A DNA stretch of 64,000 bases, taken from contig OZ241868.1 in the NCBI GenBank assembly GCA_965202905.1, forward strand, positions 1,178,001 to 1,242,000, written 5' to 3'. Source of the DNA: CAYFYS01 sp965202905. Its GTDB lineage: Bacteria; Pseudomonadota; Alphaproteobacteria; MPNO01. A model generated the notes under the pieces. It was not told where the DNA came from and searched no databases. It saw nothing but the letters and a program-made list of their open reading frames with translations. Position numbers and translations under genes: made by a program. Position 1 is the stretch's first letter, and each line of letters opens with the position of its first letter. Positions 33,658-42,841 of the stretch are shown piece after piece.

Positions 33658-34986
33658 ATGAATCCAATCCTCGGCACGAAGCCGGTCCGGGTTGCCGCGG
33701 CGACGACGGCTGCTCTGGTGCTCGCGGCCGGCGCCGCATCGGCTCAAGAGACCGTCAAGATGGCGGTCCCGACGTTCCTGACCGGCGCCGGCGCGCCGGC
33801 GTTCGGCATCCCCGCCAGGAAGGGCGTGGAGCTGATCGTGCGCGGGATCAACAACGGAGAATTGCCCGCCCCCTACGACAGCGTCGGGCTGGCCGGGCGC
33901 AAGATCGAGATGTTGGTCTACGACGAGGCCGGCGGCGGCACCAAGCAGGTCACCGAACTGCGCAACAAGGTCCAGAAGGAAGGCGTCGATCTGGTGGTCG
34001 GCTACATCTCCTCGGGCACCTGCGCCGCGGTCGCCCGGGTCGCCGAGGAGGTCAAGGTCCTGACGCTGCTCACGGTCTGCGGTACGCCGCGGGTCTTTGA
34101 GGAGCTCGTGCCGAACCCGAAATACCTGTTCCGCACCATGAGCCACGGCACCGGCAACAACACCGGCGCGGCGCGCTACCTCGCGCTCAAGCTCAAGGAC
34201 AAGGCGAAGGACGGCTATATCGGGCTCAATCAGAACTATGCCTGGGGACAGGATTCCTGGCGCGACTTCAATCTCGCCATGAAGACCTATGCGCCGGAGA
34301 TCAAGCCGGCCCGCAAGCAGCAGTTCCCCAAGCTGTTCTCCGGCCAGTACGGCTCAGAAATCTCGGCCCTGCTACGCGCCAAGCAGAAGGTCATCCATTC
34401 GAGCTTCTGGGGCGGCGATCTGGAGGCGTTCATCGCCCAGGCCAATGCGCGCGGCCTGTTCAAGCGCAAGCTGTTCATCCTGACGGTCGGCGAGACGGTG
34501 GCCTACCGCCTCGGCAAGAAGTTCCCCGAAGGGCAGTTGATCGGCACGCGCGGGCCTTACGGGATGTACGCTGTGGACATCGATACGCCGCTCAACAACT
34601 GGTACCAGAAGGAGTTTCGCAAGACCTACGGCGAGCAGCCTTCGCAGCCCGGCTATCAGTTCGCGCAAGGCATCCTCGCCGCCAAGCACGCCTACGACAA
34701 AGCGATGAAGGCCAATAGCGGCAACTTCCCTTCGACCGACCAGGTGATCGCGGCGCTCGAGGGCGCGACCTTCACTTCGCTTGCCGGCGAAGTGAAGATG
34801 GCGCTCAGCAACGGGCACCAGGCGGTCACCGAAGACCGCTGGGGCGTGACCGCCTGGGACGAGGCCAGAGGCGAGATGGTGGTCAAGGATGTCGTCGTCT
34901 TCCAGCCCGAGTGCGTGATGCCGCCCCCGGGGGTCAAGTCCGTGGCTTGGCTCGAAGGCGGCATGAAGGGCGCCAAGTGCGAGTAA
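33658..34986 (+). CDS. ABC transporter periplasmic substrate-binding protein (urea/branched-chain amino acid type)
   Basis: This 442-residue protein has a Sec signal peptide (AAATTAALVLAAGAASAQE; cleavage near residue 31). The mature part is a type I periplasmic-binding fold of the Peripla_BP_6 group: DLVVGYISSGTCAAVARVAEEV, YLFRTMSHGTGNNTGAARYLA and YIGLNQNYAWGQDSWRDF. The related group binds leucine, urea or short amides. It heads a five-gene Liv-type operon and is followed by a strong hairpin, which fits higher expression of the binding protein than of the permeases. Confidence 0.9.
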   Translation: MNPILGTKPVRVAAATTAALVLAAGAASAQETVKMAVPTFLTGAGAPAFGIPARKGVELIVRGINNGELPAPYDSVGLAGRKIEMLVYDEAGGGTKQVTELRNKVQKEGVDLVVGYISSGTCAAVARVAEEVKVLTLLTVCGTPRVFEELVPNPKYLFRTMSHGTGNNTGAARYLALKLKDKAKDGYIGLNQNYAWGQDSWRDFNLAMKTYAPEIKPARKQQFPKLFSGQYGSEISALLRAKQKVIHSSFWGGDLEAFIAQANARGLFKRKLFILTVGETVAYRLGKKFPEGQLIGTRGPYGMYAVDIDTPLNNWYQKEFRKTYGEQPSQPGYQFAQGILAAKHAYDKAMKANSGNFPSTDQVIAALEGATFTSLAGEVKMALSNGHQAVTEDRWGVTAWDEARGEMVVKDVVVFQPECVMPPPGVKSVAWLEGGMKGAKCE

Positions 34987-35021
34987 CCGCCAAGGCAAGC
35001 TGATATCGTAGCGCCGAAAAA

Positions 35022-35048
35022 CCCGGGCGCCCTACGCGGGCGCCCGGG
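35022..35048. terminator. Strong intra-operon hairpin after the binding-protein gene
   Basis: CCCGGGCGCCC-TACGC-GGGCGCCCGGG is a perfect 11-bp stem with a 5-base loop, 35 bases after the stop. Five A precede it and no U-run follows on the plus strand. It is likely a partial terminator or mRNA-stabilising structure that sets the ratio of binding protein to permease. Confidence 0.65.
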
Positions 35049-35110
35049 CCGGTGTTCGCCCGGCCTCGCCCAACACATCCGTCGAATTTCAGCAACGCGG
35101 GGGAGCACCG

Positions 35111-36013
35111 TTGGATTTCGAACTCTTACTTATCATTCTGGTCGACGGGCTCGTGTACGCCTCCTATCTGTTCATGGTCTCGGTCGGGCTCACCGTGATT
35201 TGCGGCGTCCAGAAGATCCTGAACGTCACCCATGGATCGCTCTATGCCTTCGGCGCCTATCTGACGGCGACGATGCTGATCGTCTACGACGAGGCCGGCT
35301 GGCCGCAGTTCGGCGCCTTCGCAGTCATGCTGCTCTCGGCGATCTTCCTGGGCGTCCTGTTCGGCATCATCATCGAGCGCGGCCTGTTGAGGCATCTCTA
35401 TCACGAGGACGAGCACATCATCGTGCTCGCGACCTTCGCTGCTTTCCTGGCGCTCGAAGACGTGCTGCTACTGATCTGGGGCGCCGATCCCTATATCGCA
35501 GCCGAGCCGCTGGCGTTGCTGGGTCAGACCGAGATCGCCGAACTTCCCTTCGACAACTACAACCTGTCAATGATTCTGCTGTCAGCAGTCGTCGCCTCGG
35601 TCCTGTGGTACGGCCTCAACCGAACCACGTTCGGCAAGATGCTGCTCGCGGTCATCTATGACCGCGAGATTTCCCAGGCCATGGGGATCAACGTGACGAT
35701 GGTCTTCCTGGTCACTTTCATGGTCGGTTCCTTCCTCGGCGCGCTCGGCGGCGCCTACCAGGCCCCGGCGATCTCCGTCCAGCCCGGGATCGGCGTCGAG
35801 GTCATCGTGCTCGCGTTCGCGGTCGTCGTGATCGGCGGCATGGGCAGCATCCCGGGCGCCCTGATCGGCGCGCTCGTTGTCGGCATCGCCCGCGCATTTG
35901 CCGTCCATCAGGAGCCGGTGCTGGAGCTGTTCGTCATCTACATGATCATGGCGGTCGTTCTGATCGTCCGGCCCCAGGGGCTGTTCGCCCCGGCCAAGGC
36001 GAGAAAGATATGA
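35111..36013 (+). CDS. livH: Branched-chain amino acid/amide ABC transporter permease (LivH type)
   Basis: The product has 300 residues and starts at a TTG (35111) after a GGGGGAGCACC ribosome-binding region. It has eight or so hydrophobic helices, beginning LLLIILVDGLVYASYLFMVS, then VGLTVICGVQKILNVTHGSLY (the LivH signature INxxHG variant) and VIVLAFAVVVIGGMGSIPGALIGALV near the end. It is an inner-membrane component of the importer and overlaps livM by four bases. Confidence 0.92.
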   Translation: MDFELLLIILVDGLVYASYLFMVSVGLTVICGVQKILNVTHGSLYAFGAYLTATMLIVYDEAGWPQFGAFAVMLLSAIFLGVLFGIIIERGLLRHLYHEDEHIIVLATFAAFLALEDVLLLIWGADPYIAAEPLALLGQTEIAELPFDNYNLSMILLSAVVASVLWYGLNRTTFGKMLLAVIYDREISQAMGINVTMVFLVTFMVGSFLGALGGAYQAPAISVQPGIGVEVIVLAFAVVVIGGMGSIPGALIGALVVGIARAFAVHQEPVLELFVIYMIMAVVLIVRPQGLFAPAKARKI

Positions 36014-37008
36014 CCCTGCGCATGGACAAGACCCTCTGGGGGCTGACGATCGGCGTCATTATCCTCCTGGTGCTCAACTTCCTGGTCGCGGACTGGTTCC
36101 GCACCATCCTCACCCTGTCGCTCGCGCGCGGGGCGGTGGCGCTGGGCCTGCTGGTGCTCTGGCGGTGCGGGCTGATCTCGTTCGGCCATGCGCTGTTCTT
36201 CGGCTTCGGCGCCTATACGGTCGCGCTGATCGTCAAGTATCTCGGCATCACGGACGCGTTCCTGACCATTGTGTGCGGCGTCGCGGTCGCCGGCGCGTTC
36301 GCCTACCTCCTCGGCTTCCTGCTCAGGCAGTACAGGGGCATCTACTTCGCGCTCCTGAACCTCGCATTTTCGATGATCCTCTATGGCGTGCTGGCCAAGA
36401 TCGAGGACCTGGGTTCGACCGACGGCATCAGCCTGGAGACGACGACCTATCTCTGGTACGCGCCGCTCGGGGCGGAGAACAAGACCGCGCTGTTCGTCTT
36501 CGCCGCGATCATGACCTGGATCGTCGCGGTACTGGTTCATCTCTATCTGCGCTCGACCCTGGGCAACATGACCACCGCCGTGCGCGAGAACGAGATCCGG
36601 CTCGAATATCTCGGCTATTCGGCCGAGCAGGCAATTCACCTCAAATACACCCTGTCCGGCCTGCTTGGCGGTTTCGGCGGGGCCATCGCGGCGTTGACGA
36701 TCGGCCACGTCGATCCGGATTCGATGGTCTACTGGCCGATCTCGGGCGATTTCGTATTCATCGCGATCCTCAGCGGAACCGGCAATGTCGGCGCGCCCTT
36801 CATCGGCGCGCTGATCTACGAACTCATCCGAACCTACGCGTTCGATCAATTCCCGGGGATCTGGCAGTTGATCATGGGCGGGACACTGCTGCTGATCATC
36901 ATGTTCCTGCCGAATGGGCTGTGGTCGCTGGTCGACCGCTACCGGGCCAAGGCCGCCGCCAAGGCGAGGCCGGCCCCGGCCGTTCAGGCGGAAAAGGAAA
37001 AGGCGTAG
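36010..37008 (+). CDS. livM: Branched-chain amino acid/amide ABC transporter permease (LivM type)
   Basis: The product has 332 residues. Hydrophobic helices include VALGLLVLWRCGLISFGHALF with the LivM GQxSFGHA-like motif, YLLGFLLRQYRGIYFALLNLA, and the cytoplasmic loop TAVRENEIRLEYLGYS that contacts the ATPases. It ends in an Ala/Lys-rich tail. Its start overlaps the livH stop (ATGA). Confidence 0.92.
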   Translation: MTLRMDKTLWGLTIGVIILLVLNFLVADWFRTILTLSLARGAVALGLLVLWRCGLISFGHALFFGFGAYTVALIVKYLGITDAFLTIVCGVAVAGAFAYLLGFLLRQYRGIYFALLNLAFSMILYGVLAKIEDLGSTDGISLETTTYLWYAPLGAENKTALFVFAAIMTWIVAVLVHLYLRSTLGNMTTAVRENEIRLEYLGYSAEQAIHLKYTLSGLLGGFGGAIAALTIGHVDPDSMVYWPISGDFVFIAILSGTGNVGAPFIGALIYELIRTYAFDQFPGIWQLIMGGTLLLIIMFLPNGLWSLVDRYRAKAAAKARPAPAVQAEKEKA

Positions 37009-37014
37009 CCCACG

Positions 37015-37806
37015 ATGTCGGTCGTCCTGGAAGTTCACGATCTGGAAAAGTCGTTCGGCGCTGTCGTCGCCGCGCATAACATCAATGTCGTCGTCGAGGA
37101 AGGCGAGACCATCGGCATCATCGGCGCCAACGGCGCAGGAAAGACCACCTTCGTCAACATGGTCACCGGCTACCTGCCGCCGACCGCCGGCACGGTGGAG
37201 TTCATGGGTCGCAATATCCGCGGGCTGTCGGTGCGCGCGATCACGCGGCTCGGCCTGTGCCGGTCGTTCCAGGTGCCGCAGGTGTTCCTGTCGGAATCCG
37301 TCTTCGAGAACATGATGATCGCTTACGGCATCGCCGAGGAGGACGGGTTCGGCCTTCTGAGGCCCCTGTCGCTCGAAGGTCGCGCGTCACGCGTCGATGC
37401 CCATCTGGTACGCTATCAGATCGCCGATTACCGCGATGTCGTCGGTTCGGCGCTGCCCCAGGGCGTCCGCAAGCTGCTCGACATCGCGATGGCCACGGTG
37501 CGCAGGCCCAGGCTGGTGATGCTCGACGAACCGACCAGCGGCATCAGCGTAGAGGAAAAGTTCGGCATCATGGACATCCTGATGGAGGCGCTGAAGCAGG
37601 AAGACTGCACGGTGCTGTTCATCGAGCACGACATGGAGATCGTCGAGCGCTATGTCGCCCGCGTACTCGCGTTCTATCAGGGCGAGATCATCTGCGATGC
37701 GCCCGCCGAGGAGGCCATGCGCGACGAGGGCGTTCAGGAATATGTGATCGGCAAGGAATATCACCGCGCCCGCAGCGACGGCGCGGGACAGGAGGCGGCG
37801 AGCTGA
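37015..37806 (+). CDS. livG: ABC transporter ATP-binding protein (LivG type)
   Basis: The product has 263 residues, with Walker A GANGAGKTT near residue 39, the Q-loop/SFQVPQVF segment LCRSFQVPQVFLSESVFEN, a degenerate signature ALPQGVRKLLDIAMA in place of LSGGQ, Walker B RLVMLDEPTSGISVEEK and a switch His in FIEHDMEIVERY. The LSGGQ variant (PQGVRK) is typical of some LivG proteins. It overlaps livF at TGATG. Confidence 0.92.
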   Translation: MSVVLEVHDLEKSFGAVVAAHNINVVVEEGETIGIIGANGAGKTTFVNMVTGYLPPTAGTVEFMGRNIRGLSVRAITRLGLCRSFQVPQVFLSESVFENMMIAYGIAEEDGFGLLRPLSLEGRASRVDAHLVRYQIADYRDVVGSALPQGVRKLLDIAMATVRRPRLVMLDEPTSGISVEEKFGIMDILMEALKQEDCTVLFIEHDMEIVERYVARVLAFYQGEIICDAPAEEAMRDEGVQEYVIGKEYHRARSDGAGQEAAS

Positions 37807-38450
37807 TGCTGACCGTCACCGACCTCGATGTCAGCATCGGCGCGACACCGATCCTGCGCGGAATCCAGTTGAGCGTCCCGGCCGGCTCGATGTGCGGGCT
37901 GATCGGACGGAACGGCGCCGGCAAGACGACCTTCATGCGCGCCGTCATGGGCGCGCTCCCGTCCCAGCGCGGCGAGATCGTCTTCGAGGAGACCGATCTG
38001 ACGTCGACCCAGCCCCACCGCCGGGCCCATATGGGGATCGGGTTCATGCCCGAGGACCGCAAGCTGGTCCCGGAGTTGACGGCCGAGGAGAACATCCTGC
38101 TGCCGGTCTGGTCGACGCGGGCTCCCAACGCCCGGACGCGGCTCGAATGGATCTACGGGCTGATGCCCGAAGTCGCCGAGTTCCGCGCGCGCGGCGCGAC
38201 GGAGCTATCCGGCGGGCAGCAGAAGTTCGTCGCCTTTGCGCGCGCCCTGATGAGCGGCACCAGGCTGTTGCTGCTCGATGAGCCGAGCGAAGGGATCGCG
38301 CCGATCTTCGCCCAACGCATGGTCGAGATCCTCGCCGACCTCAAAAAAGAAGGCGAATCGGTGCTGGTGGCGGAATCCAACGATGTCCATATCGCGCCGC
38401 TGCTCGACGAGATCTTTGTCATCGAGCGCGGCAGCATCGTTCAGGGCTGA
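37806..38450 (+). CDS. livF: ABC transporter ATP-binding protein (LivF type)
   Basis: The product has 214 residues, with Walker A GRNGAGKTT, Q-loop IGFMPEDRKLVPELTAEEN, signature LSGGQQKFVAFARAL, and Walker B RLLLLDEPSEGIAPIFA. The usual switch histidine is replaced by Asn in VLVAESNDVHIAPL. It is the last gene of the importer operon. Its start overlaps the livG stop by one base. Confidence 0.92.
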   Translation: MLTVTDLDVSIGATPILRGIQLSVPAGSMCGLIGRNGAGKTTFMRAVMGALPSQRGEIVFEETDLTSTQPHRRAHMGIGFMPEDRKLVPELTAEENILLPVWSTRAPNARTRLEWIYGLMPEVAEFRARGATELSGGQQKFVAFARALMSGTRLLLLDEPSEGIAPIFAQRMVEILADLKKEGESVLVAESNDVHIAPLLDEIFVIERGSIVQG

Positions 38451-38570
38451 ACCGGCCCGGTTCCCTCCCGCCCCCGCCCCCTCCCCTGCCCGGCGATCGG
38501 CCGCGGGCGGACCGGAGAAAATCCTTACGATCCGGCCCACTGACTCCACGGTTCACACAATCTCCTCCGG

Positions 38571-40913
38571 GTGAACCATGACTGTCGATTGAACACAGCG
38601 CTCTATGGCGACGATTCAACGGAGGCCCATGCGGTGCCGGACGGCGTGATCGGGAGGCCGATCAAACGGCTGGAGGATCCGAGGCTGCTGCGCGGCCGGG
38701 CATGTTTCGTCGATGATTTTCACCTGCCCGGCATGGCCGCGATGGCAATCCTGCGCAGCCCGCTCGCACATGCGCGGATCGTCGCCATCGATCTCGCCGC
38801 GGCCCGGACCGCCCCGGGGGTGCTGGACGTCTTCTGCGCGGCCGATCTCGACCGGCCGATCCCCGAAATCCCGGTCCGGCTGGCCGCCATGCCGGAATTC
38901 GCCCGCTTCCTGCAGCCGCCTGTCGCCGTCGAGAAGGTTCGCTTCGTCGGCGAGCCGGTCGCCGTGGTGGTCGCGACCGACTTCTATGCGGCCGAAGACG
39001 CGCTGTCGCAGATCGATGTCGCTTATGCGCCGTTGCCGGTGATCGCCGGACCCGAAGACGCCGCCGCGGCGCCGTCGCTGGTCCATGAGCGCGCCGGGGA
39101 GAATTTCGCGATCCGCTATCGTGTCGGGCGGGGCGATGCGGATGCGGCCTTCGCAAGCGCGCCCTATCGCCGAGCCGCGACCTTCCGAACCCATCGCCAA
39201 GCGCCGTCGCCGATGGAGACCCGCGGGCTGGTCGCCGATTTCAAGCCCGACGGCGGCGAACTTCGTCTTTGGGGCGCGGCCAAGATCGTCCACTACAACC
39301 GCGGCGTGCTTGCCGAGGCGTTCGGTCTGGCGCGCGAGGCGGTCGAACTGATCGAGCTCGATGTCGGCGGTGGGTTCGGCGCCCGCGGCGAGCTTTATCC
39401 CGAGGACTACCTGGTGCCGATCGCAAGCCGCCGGACAGGCCGGCCCGTCAAGTGGATCGAGGACCGGCGCGAGCACCTGATGGCGACCAACCAGGCCCGC
39501 GACATCGAATGCACGCTGGAGATCGCGGCCGATGCGCAAGGCCGGTTTCTTGCGCTGCGCGGTGCGCTCACCGCCGACATCGGCGCCTATGTCCGGACCA
39601 ACGGCGCGGTGGCGCCGACCCGGGCAGGCCAGTTCCTGCCCGGCCCCTACGCGATCGACAACGTCGCAATCTCGGTGGACGTGGCGATCACCAACAAGAC
39701 ACCGACCGGCACCTATCGCGGTCCCGGCCGGTTCGAGGCCAACTTCTTCCGCGAGCGCATGATCGACCTCGTGGCCGGCGATCTGGGCATCGACCCGGCG
39801 GAGATCCGGCGGCGCAACCTGCTCGCTCCCGAGGCGCTGCCCTATGCCATCGGCGAGCTGATCCCGGGCGATATCGGGACGGCCTATGCCGATGGCGACT
39901 ATGCCGCGGTCTTCGCCGAGATGCTGCGCGCGGCGGGCTACGACTCCTGGCCGCAGCGCCAGGGCGCGATCGACGCGCGGGGACGCCGGCGCGGCCTCGG
40001 CATCGCCTGTTTCGTCGAAAGCAGCGCCGCGGGCCCGCCGGAAACCGCCCGGATCATTGCCCATGAAGACGGCGGTATCGAGGTGCGGGTGGGCTCGTCC
40101 GCGCTTGGCCAGGGGCTCGCGACCGCGATGGCGCAGATCGCGGCCGACGGGCTCGGCGTCGGAGTCGAGGCCATCACCGTCCGCTACGGCGCCACCAGCC
40201 TGCTGCCCGACGGCGGCGGCACCTATCACAGCCGCAGCACCGTCATGGGGGGCAATGCGGTCGCGATGGCGGCCGCGGCCTTTCGCGCGCGCTGCGCCGA
40301 AATCGCCGCGCTGCGGCTCAACACCGACCCGCAAGACCTAGACTACCGCGATGGCGCGATCGGCGGGCTCGACATCGCCGCGCTCGCCGGGTTCGCCGCT
40401 TCGCTCGGCCAGAGCCTGGAAGCGGATGGACGGTTCGACAACGCCGGGCAGAGCGCCTGGAGCTTCGGCGCGCATGCCGCCCACGTCGCCGTCGATGTCG
40501 AGACCGGAGAAGTCGCCGTGGAGGGCTACTGGGTGGTCGAAGAACTCGGGCGGGTCGTCAATCCCCTGTTGGCCGAGGGCCAGACCATCGGGGCCGTGGT
40601 CCAGGGCCTTGGCGGCGCGCTGCTCGACCGGGTCGTCCATGACGGCGAGGGCCAGCTCGTGACCGGATCGCTCGCTGACTATCTGATGCCGATCTCGACC
40701 ACGGCGCCGCGCATCGCCTCGATCGCGCTGCAGACCCATCCCGCGGACTCCAACCCGCTCGGATTCAAGGGTGCAGGAGAGGGCGGTCTGGTCGCGGTGG
40801 CGGGCGCCGTCGGCAACGCCGTCGCCCATGCGCTCGGCGCGCTGGGCGTCCAGCCGAGGGAGACGCCGATCTCGCCGGAAGCGCTGCAAGCAATGATCAA
40901 GGGGCGACCGTGA
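38571..40913 (+). CDS. Molybdenum hydroxylase large subunit (xanthine dehydrogenase/CoxL family), orphan
   Basis: The product has 780 residues: GRPIKRLEDPRLLRGRACFVDD at the start, KVRFVGEPVAVVVA, VGGGFGARGELYPEDYLVP at the Mo-cofactor site, TPTGTYRGPGRFEANFF (form II-type loop, not the AYRCSF loop of true CO dehydrogenase), GSSALGQGLATAMAQI, and the final FKGAGEGGLVAVAGAV with the likely catalytic Glu. No [2Fe-2S] small subunit or FAD medium subunit is adjacent, so electron transfer partners must be elsewhere or missing. The GTG at 38571 is the longest start; a GTG near 38634 would begin directly at the conserved VIGRPIKRLED. Confidence 0.88.
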   Translation: MNHDCRLNTALYGDDSTEAHAVPDGVIGRPIKRLEDPRLLRGRACFVDDFHLPGMAAMAILRSPLAHARIVAIDLAAARTAPGVLDVFCAADLDRPIPEIPVRLAAMPEFARFLQPPVAVEKVRFVGEPVAVVVATDFYAAEDALSQIDVAYAPLPVIAGPEDAAAAPSLVHERAGENFAIRYRVGRGDADAAFASAPYRRAATFRTHRQAPSPMETRGLVADFKPDGGELRLWGAAKIVHYNRGVLAEAFGLAREAVELIELDVGGGFGARGELYPEDYLVPIASRRTGRPVKWIEDRREHLMATNQARDIECTLEIAADAQGRFLALRGALTADIGAYVRTNGAVAPTRAGQFLPGPYAIDNVAISVDVAITNKTPTGTYRGPGRFEANFFRERMIDLVAGDLGIDPAEIRRRNLLAPEALPYAIGELIPGDIGTAYADGDYAAVFAEMLRAAGYDSWPQRQGAIDARGRRRGLGIACFVESSAAGPPETARIIAHEDGGIEVRVGSSALGQGLATAMAQIAADGLGVGVEAITVRYGATSLLPDGGGTYHSRSTVMGGNAVAMAAAAFRARCAEIAALRLNTDPQDLDYRDGAIGGLDIAALAGFAASLGQSLEADGRFDNAGQSAWSFGAHAAHVAVDVETGEVAVEGYWVVEELGRVVNPLLAEGQTIGAVVQGLGGALLDRVVHDGEGQLVTGSLADYLMPISTTAPRIASIALQTHPADSNPLGFKGAGEGGLVAVAGAVGNAVAHALGALGVQPRETPISPEALQAMIKGRP

Positions 40914-41255
40914 AGGCCGTCGGCCAAACTGCGGGCCTCGCTGCCGTTCATGGTCCCAGGCCGCCGCTGGCATCTTGCGGTATGAACCGAATGCCGGAGT
41001 GGCGCCGTTGGCCATGCGGACGGGCCGACGTAGCCCGAAGTCGAGTCCGTGAGTCTGACCAGCCAGAGTCGCCGGTCCTGTCTTGCAATCCGCCCGGCCA
41101 ACGCGAAGATCCCGTCCCCGGTCGCCGTCATTGGCGAAAATCGGCTCGACCGTGGGCTGTGCGCCCCATGCGGCCCGATTGCGATGACTATTCGGCGAAA
41201 CCCGTCTTGCCGGGCCGCTTGAACCGGCCGCTCGCCTGCCGCATCATCCGCATCG
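40914..41255. other. Gene-free stretch between the Mo hydroxylase and the acyl-CoA synthetase
   Basis: I see no supported gene in these 342 bases on either strand. Frames are short or carry many rare combinations, and no family motif was found. No clear hairpin or RNA gene was seen. It may hold the promoter of the acyl-CoA synthetase gene. Confidence 0.4.
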
Positions 41256-42839
41256 ATGAAGTCTCCGACCCCAAAAAGCGACGGCTCGCATCTGTGGAGC
41301 GAAGATACGCTGAGCAGCCTGCTGGCCAGCCTCGCCGAGCGCATGCCGGGCGCGCCGGCGCTGATCGCCGGCGAGGAGATCGTGGATTACGCAGGCCTGG
41401 CCGCTCGGGTGGACAGCCTCGCCAGGGCGTTCACCGGCCTTGGGCTGACGCCCGGAGACGGCATCGGCATCCAGCTACCCAACCTTCCGGAATACCTGGT
41501 CTCCGTCCTCGCCGCGGCGCGGCTGGGCGCGGTCGTCAGTACCGTCCACATGCCCTACGGGCCGCGCGAGGCCGCCGACATCCTGGGCCACGCCGACGCC
41601 AAGGCGGTGGTCGCGGCGGTCACGGCCGGAGAACGCCGCCCGGCGGCGGATTTCGTCGGGCTTGCCGGATCGCTCCCCGATCTGCGGCATGTGATCGCGG
41701 TCGGCGGGGATGTCCCGCCCGGCGCGCTTGGGTTCGCGGACCTCCTGTCCGGCGGCGGCGAGCAGCCGCTGCCCGAGCCGCCGAAAGCCACCGACCCCTA
41801 TATCATGCTGTTCACCTCGGGAACGTCCGCGAGCCCGAAATCGGTCCGCACCGACTACCGCCGGTTCCTCGCCAACGCGCGGCTGAACCATACCGAGAAG
41901 CAGATGGGGCCGCATTCGATCATGCTGTCGTGTGCGCCCTACTCCCACCTCCTGGGCCTCTATTCCTTCCACCTGACGCTCTATGGCGGCGGCGCGACGG
42001 CGCTGTTGCCGGGCTTCTCCCCGCCGGGCTTCGCCGCGGCGTGCGCGAGCCTCAAGCCGAGCCATGTCTTCGTCGCTCCGGCCCATATCGCGGCCTGCCG
42101 CGCCGCCGGGCTGCTCACGCCCGGGCCGTTCAACTCGGTAAAGTACATGGTGATCTCCGGCGCGGTCGCTGCGCCCGACATATTTCTCGACGCCCAGAAG
42201 GCGCTCGTCAACGGCCGGATCGCCCAGCTCTGGGGCATGACGGAAACCCAGTGCGGCATGTTCACCCGCCCGGACGAGCCCGCCGAGGCGGCCGCTTCCG
42301 GCGCCGGCCGGCCGAGCCCCGGCAACGAGGTGCGCGTTTGCGCACCCGACGGCGCGGTGCTGCCGCCGGGCGAAGAAGGCGAGCTGCAGATCCGCGGCGT
42401 ATCGGTCTTCGGAGGCTATTACCGCAACGATGCGGTCAATGCGGAGTCCTTCGTCGACGGCTGGTTCCGCACCGGCGACCTTGCGATCATCGCCGCCGAC
42501 GGGGCGGTCAGCGTGACCGGCCGCCAGAAGGACCTGATCAACCGCGGCGGGGTCAAGATCAACCCGGCCGACGTCGAGGAGGCGATCGATCGTCATCCTG
42601 ACATCGTCCAGTCGGCGATCATCCCGATGCGGGACGAAATGCTGGGCGAACGGGCGTGCTGTTTCGCCGTGGCCCGGCCGGGCGCCGCGCCGGGACTGGC
42701 CGGCATCACCGGCTGGCTGGATCGCGAGGGGATCGCCAAACTCAAATGGCCGGAGCGCCTTGTGCTGGTCGATGCGCTGCCGCTGACACCGACCCGCAAG
42801 GTGATCAAGGGCCGGCTGCGGATTCCCGACGAAGAGTGA
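41256..42839 (+). CDS. AMP-dependent acyl-CoA synthetase/ligase (ANL superfamily)
   Basis: The product has 527 residues. Core motif A3 is IMLFTSGTSASPKSV, A5 is QLWGMTETQCGMF, A7 is GWFRTGDLAII, A8 is GRQKDLINRGGVKINPADVEE, and the C-terminal lysine loop is TPTRKVIKGRLR. It activates a carboxylic acid to the acyl-CoA through an acyl-AMP. The chain type cannot be predicted. It overlaps closely (2 bases) with the enoyl-CoA hydratase, so the two form one degradative unit. Confidence 0.92.
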   Translation: MKSPTPKSDGSHLWSEDTLSSLLASLAERMPGAPALIAGEEIVDYAGLAARVDSLARAFTGLGLTPGDGIGIQLPNLPEYLVSVLAAARLGAVVSTVHMPYGPREAADILGHADAKAVVAAVTAGERRPAADFVGLAGSLPDLRHVIAVGGDVPPGALGFADLLSGGGEQPLPEPPKATDPYIMLFTSGTSASPKSVRTDYRRFLANARLNHTEKQMGPHSIMLSCAPYSHLLGLYSFHLTLYGGGATALLPGFSPPGFAAACASLKPSHVFVAPAHIAACRAAGLLTPGPFNSVKYMVISGAVAAPDIFLDAQKALVNGRIAQLWGMTETQCGMFTRPDEPAEAAASGAGRPSPGNEVRVCAPDGAVLPPGEEGELQIRGVSVFGGYYRNDAVNAESFVDGWFRTGDLAIIAADGAVSVTGRQKDLINRGGVKINPADVEEAIDRHPDIVQSAIIPMRDEMLGERACCFAVARPGAAPGLAGITGWLDREGIAKLKWPERLVLVDALPLTPTRKVIKGRLRIPDEE

Positions 42840-42841
42840 AC

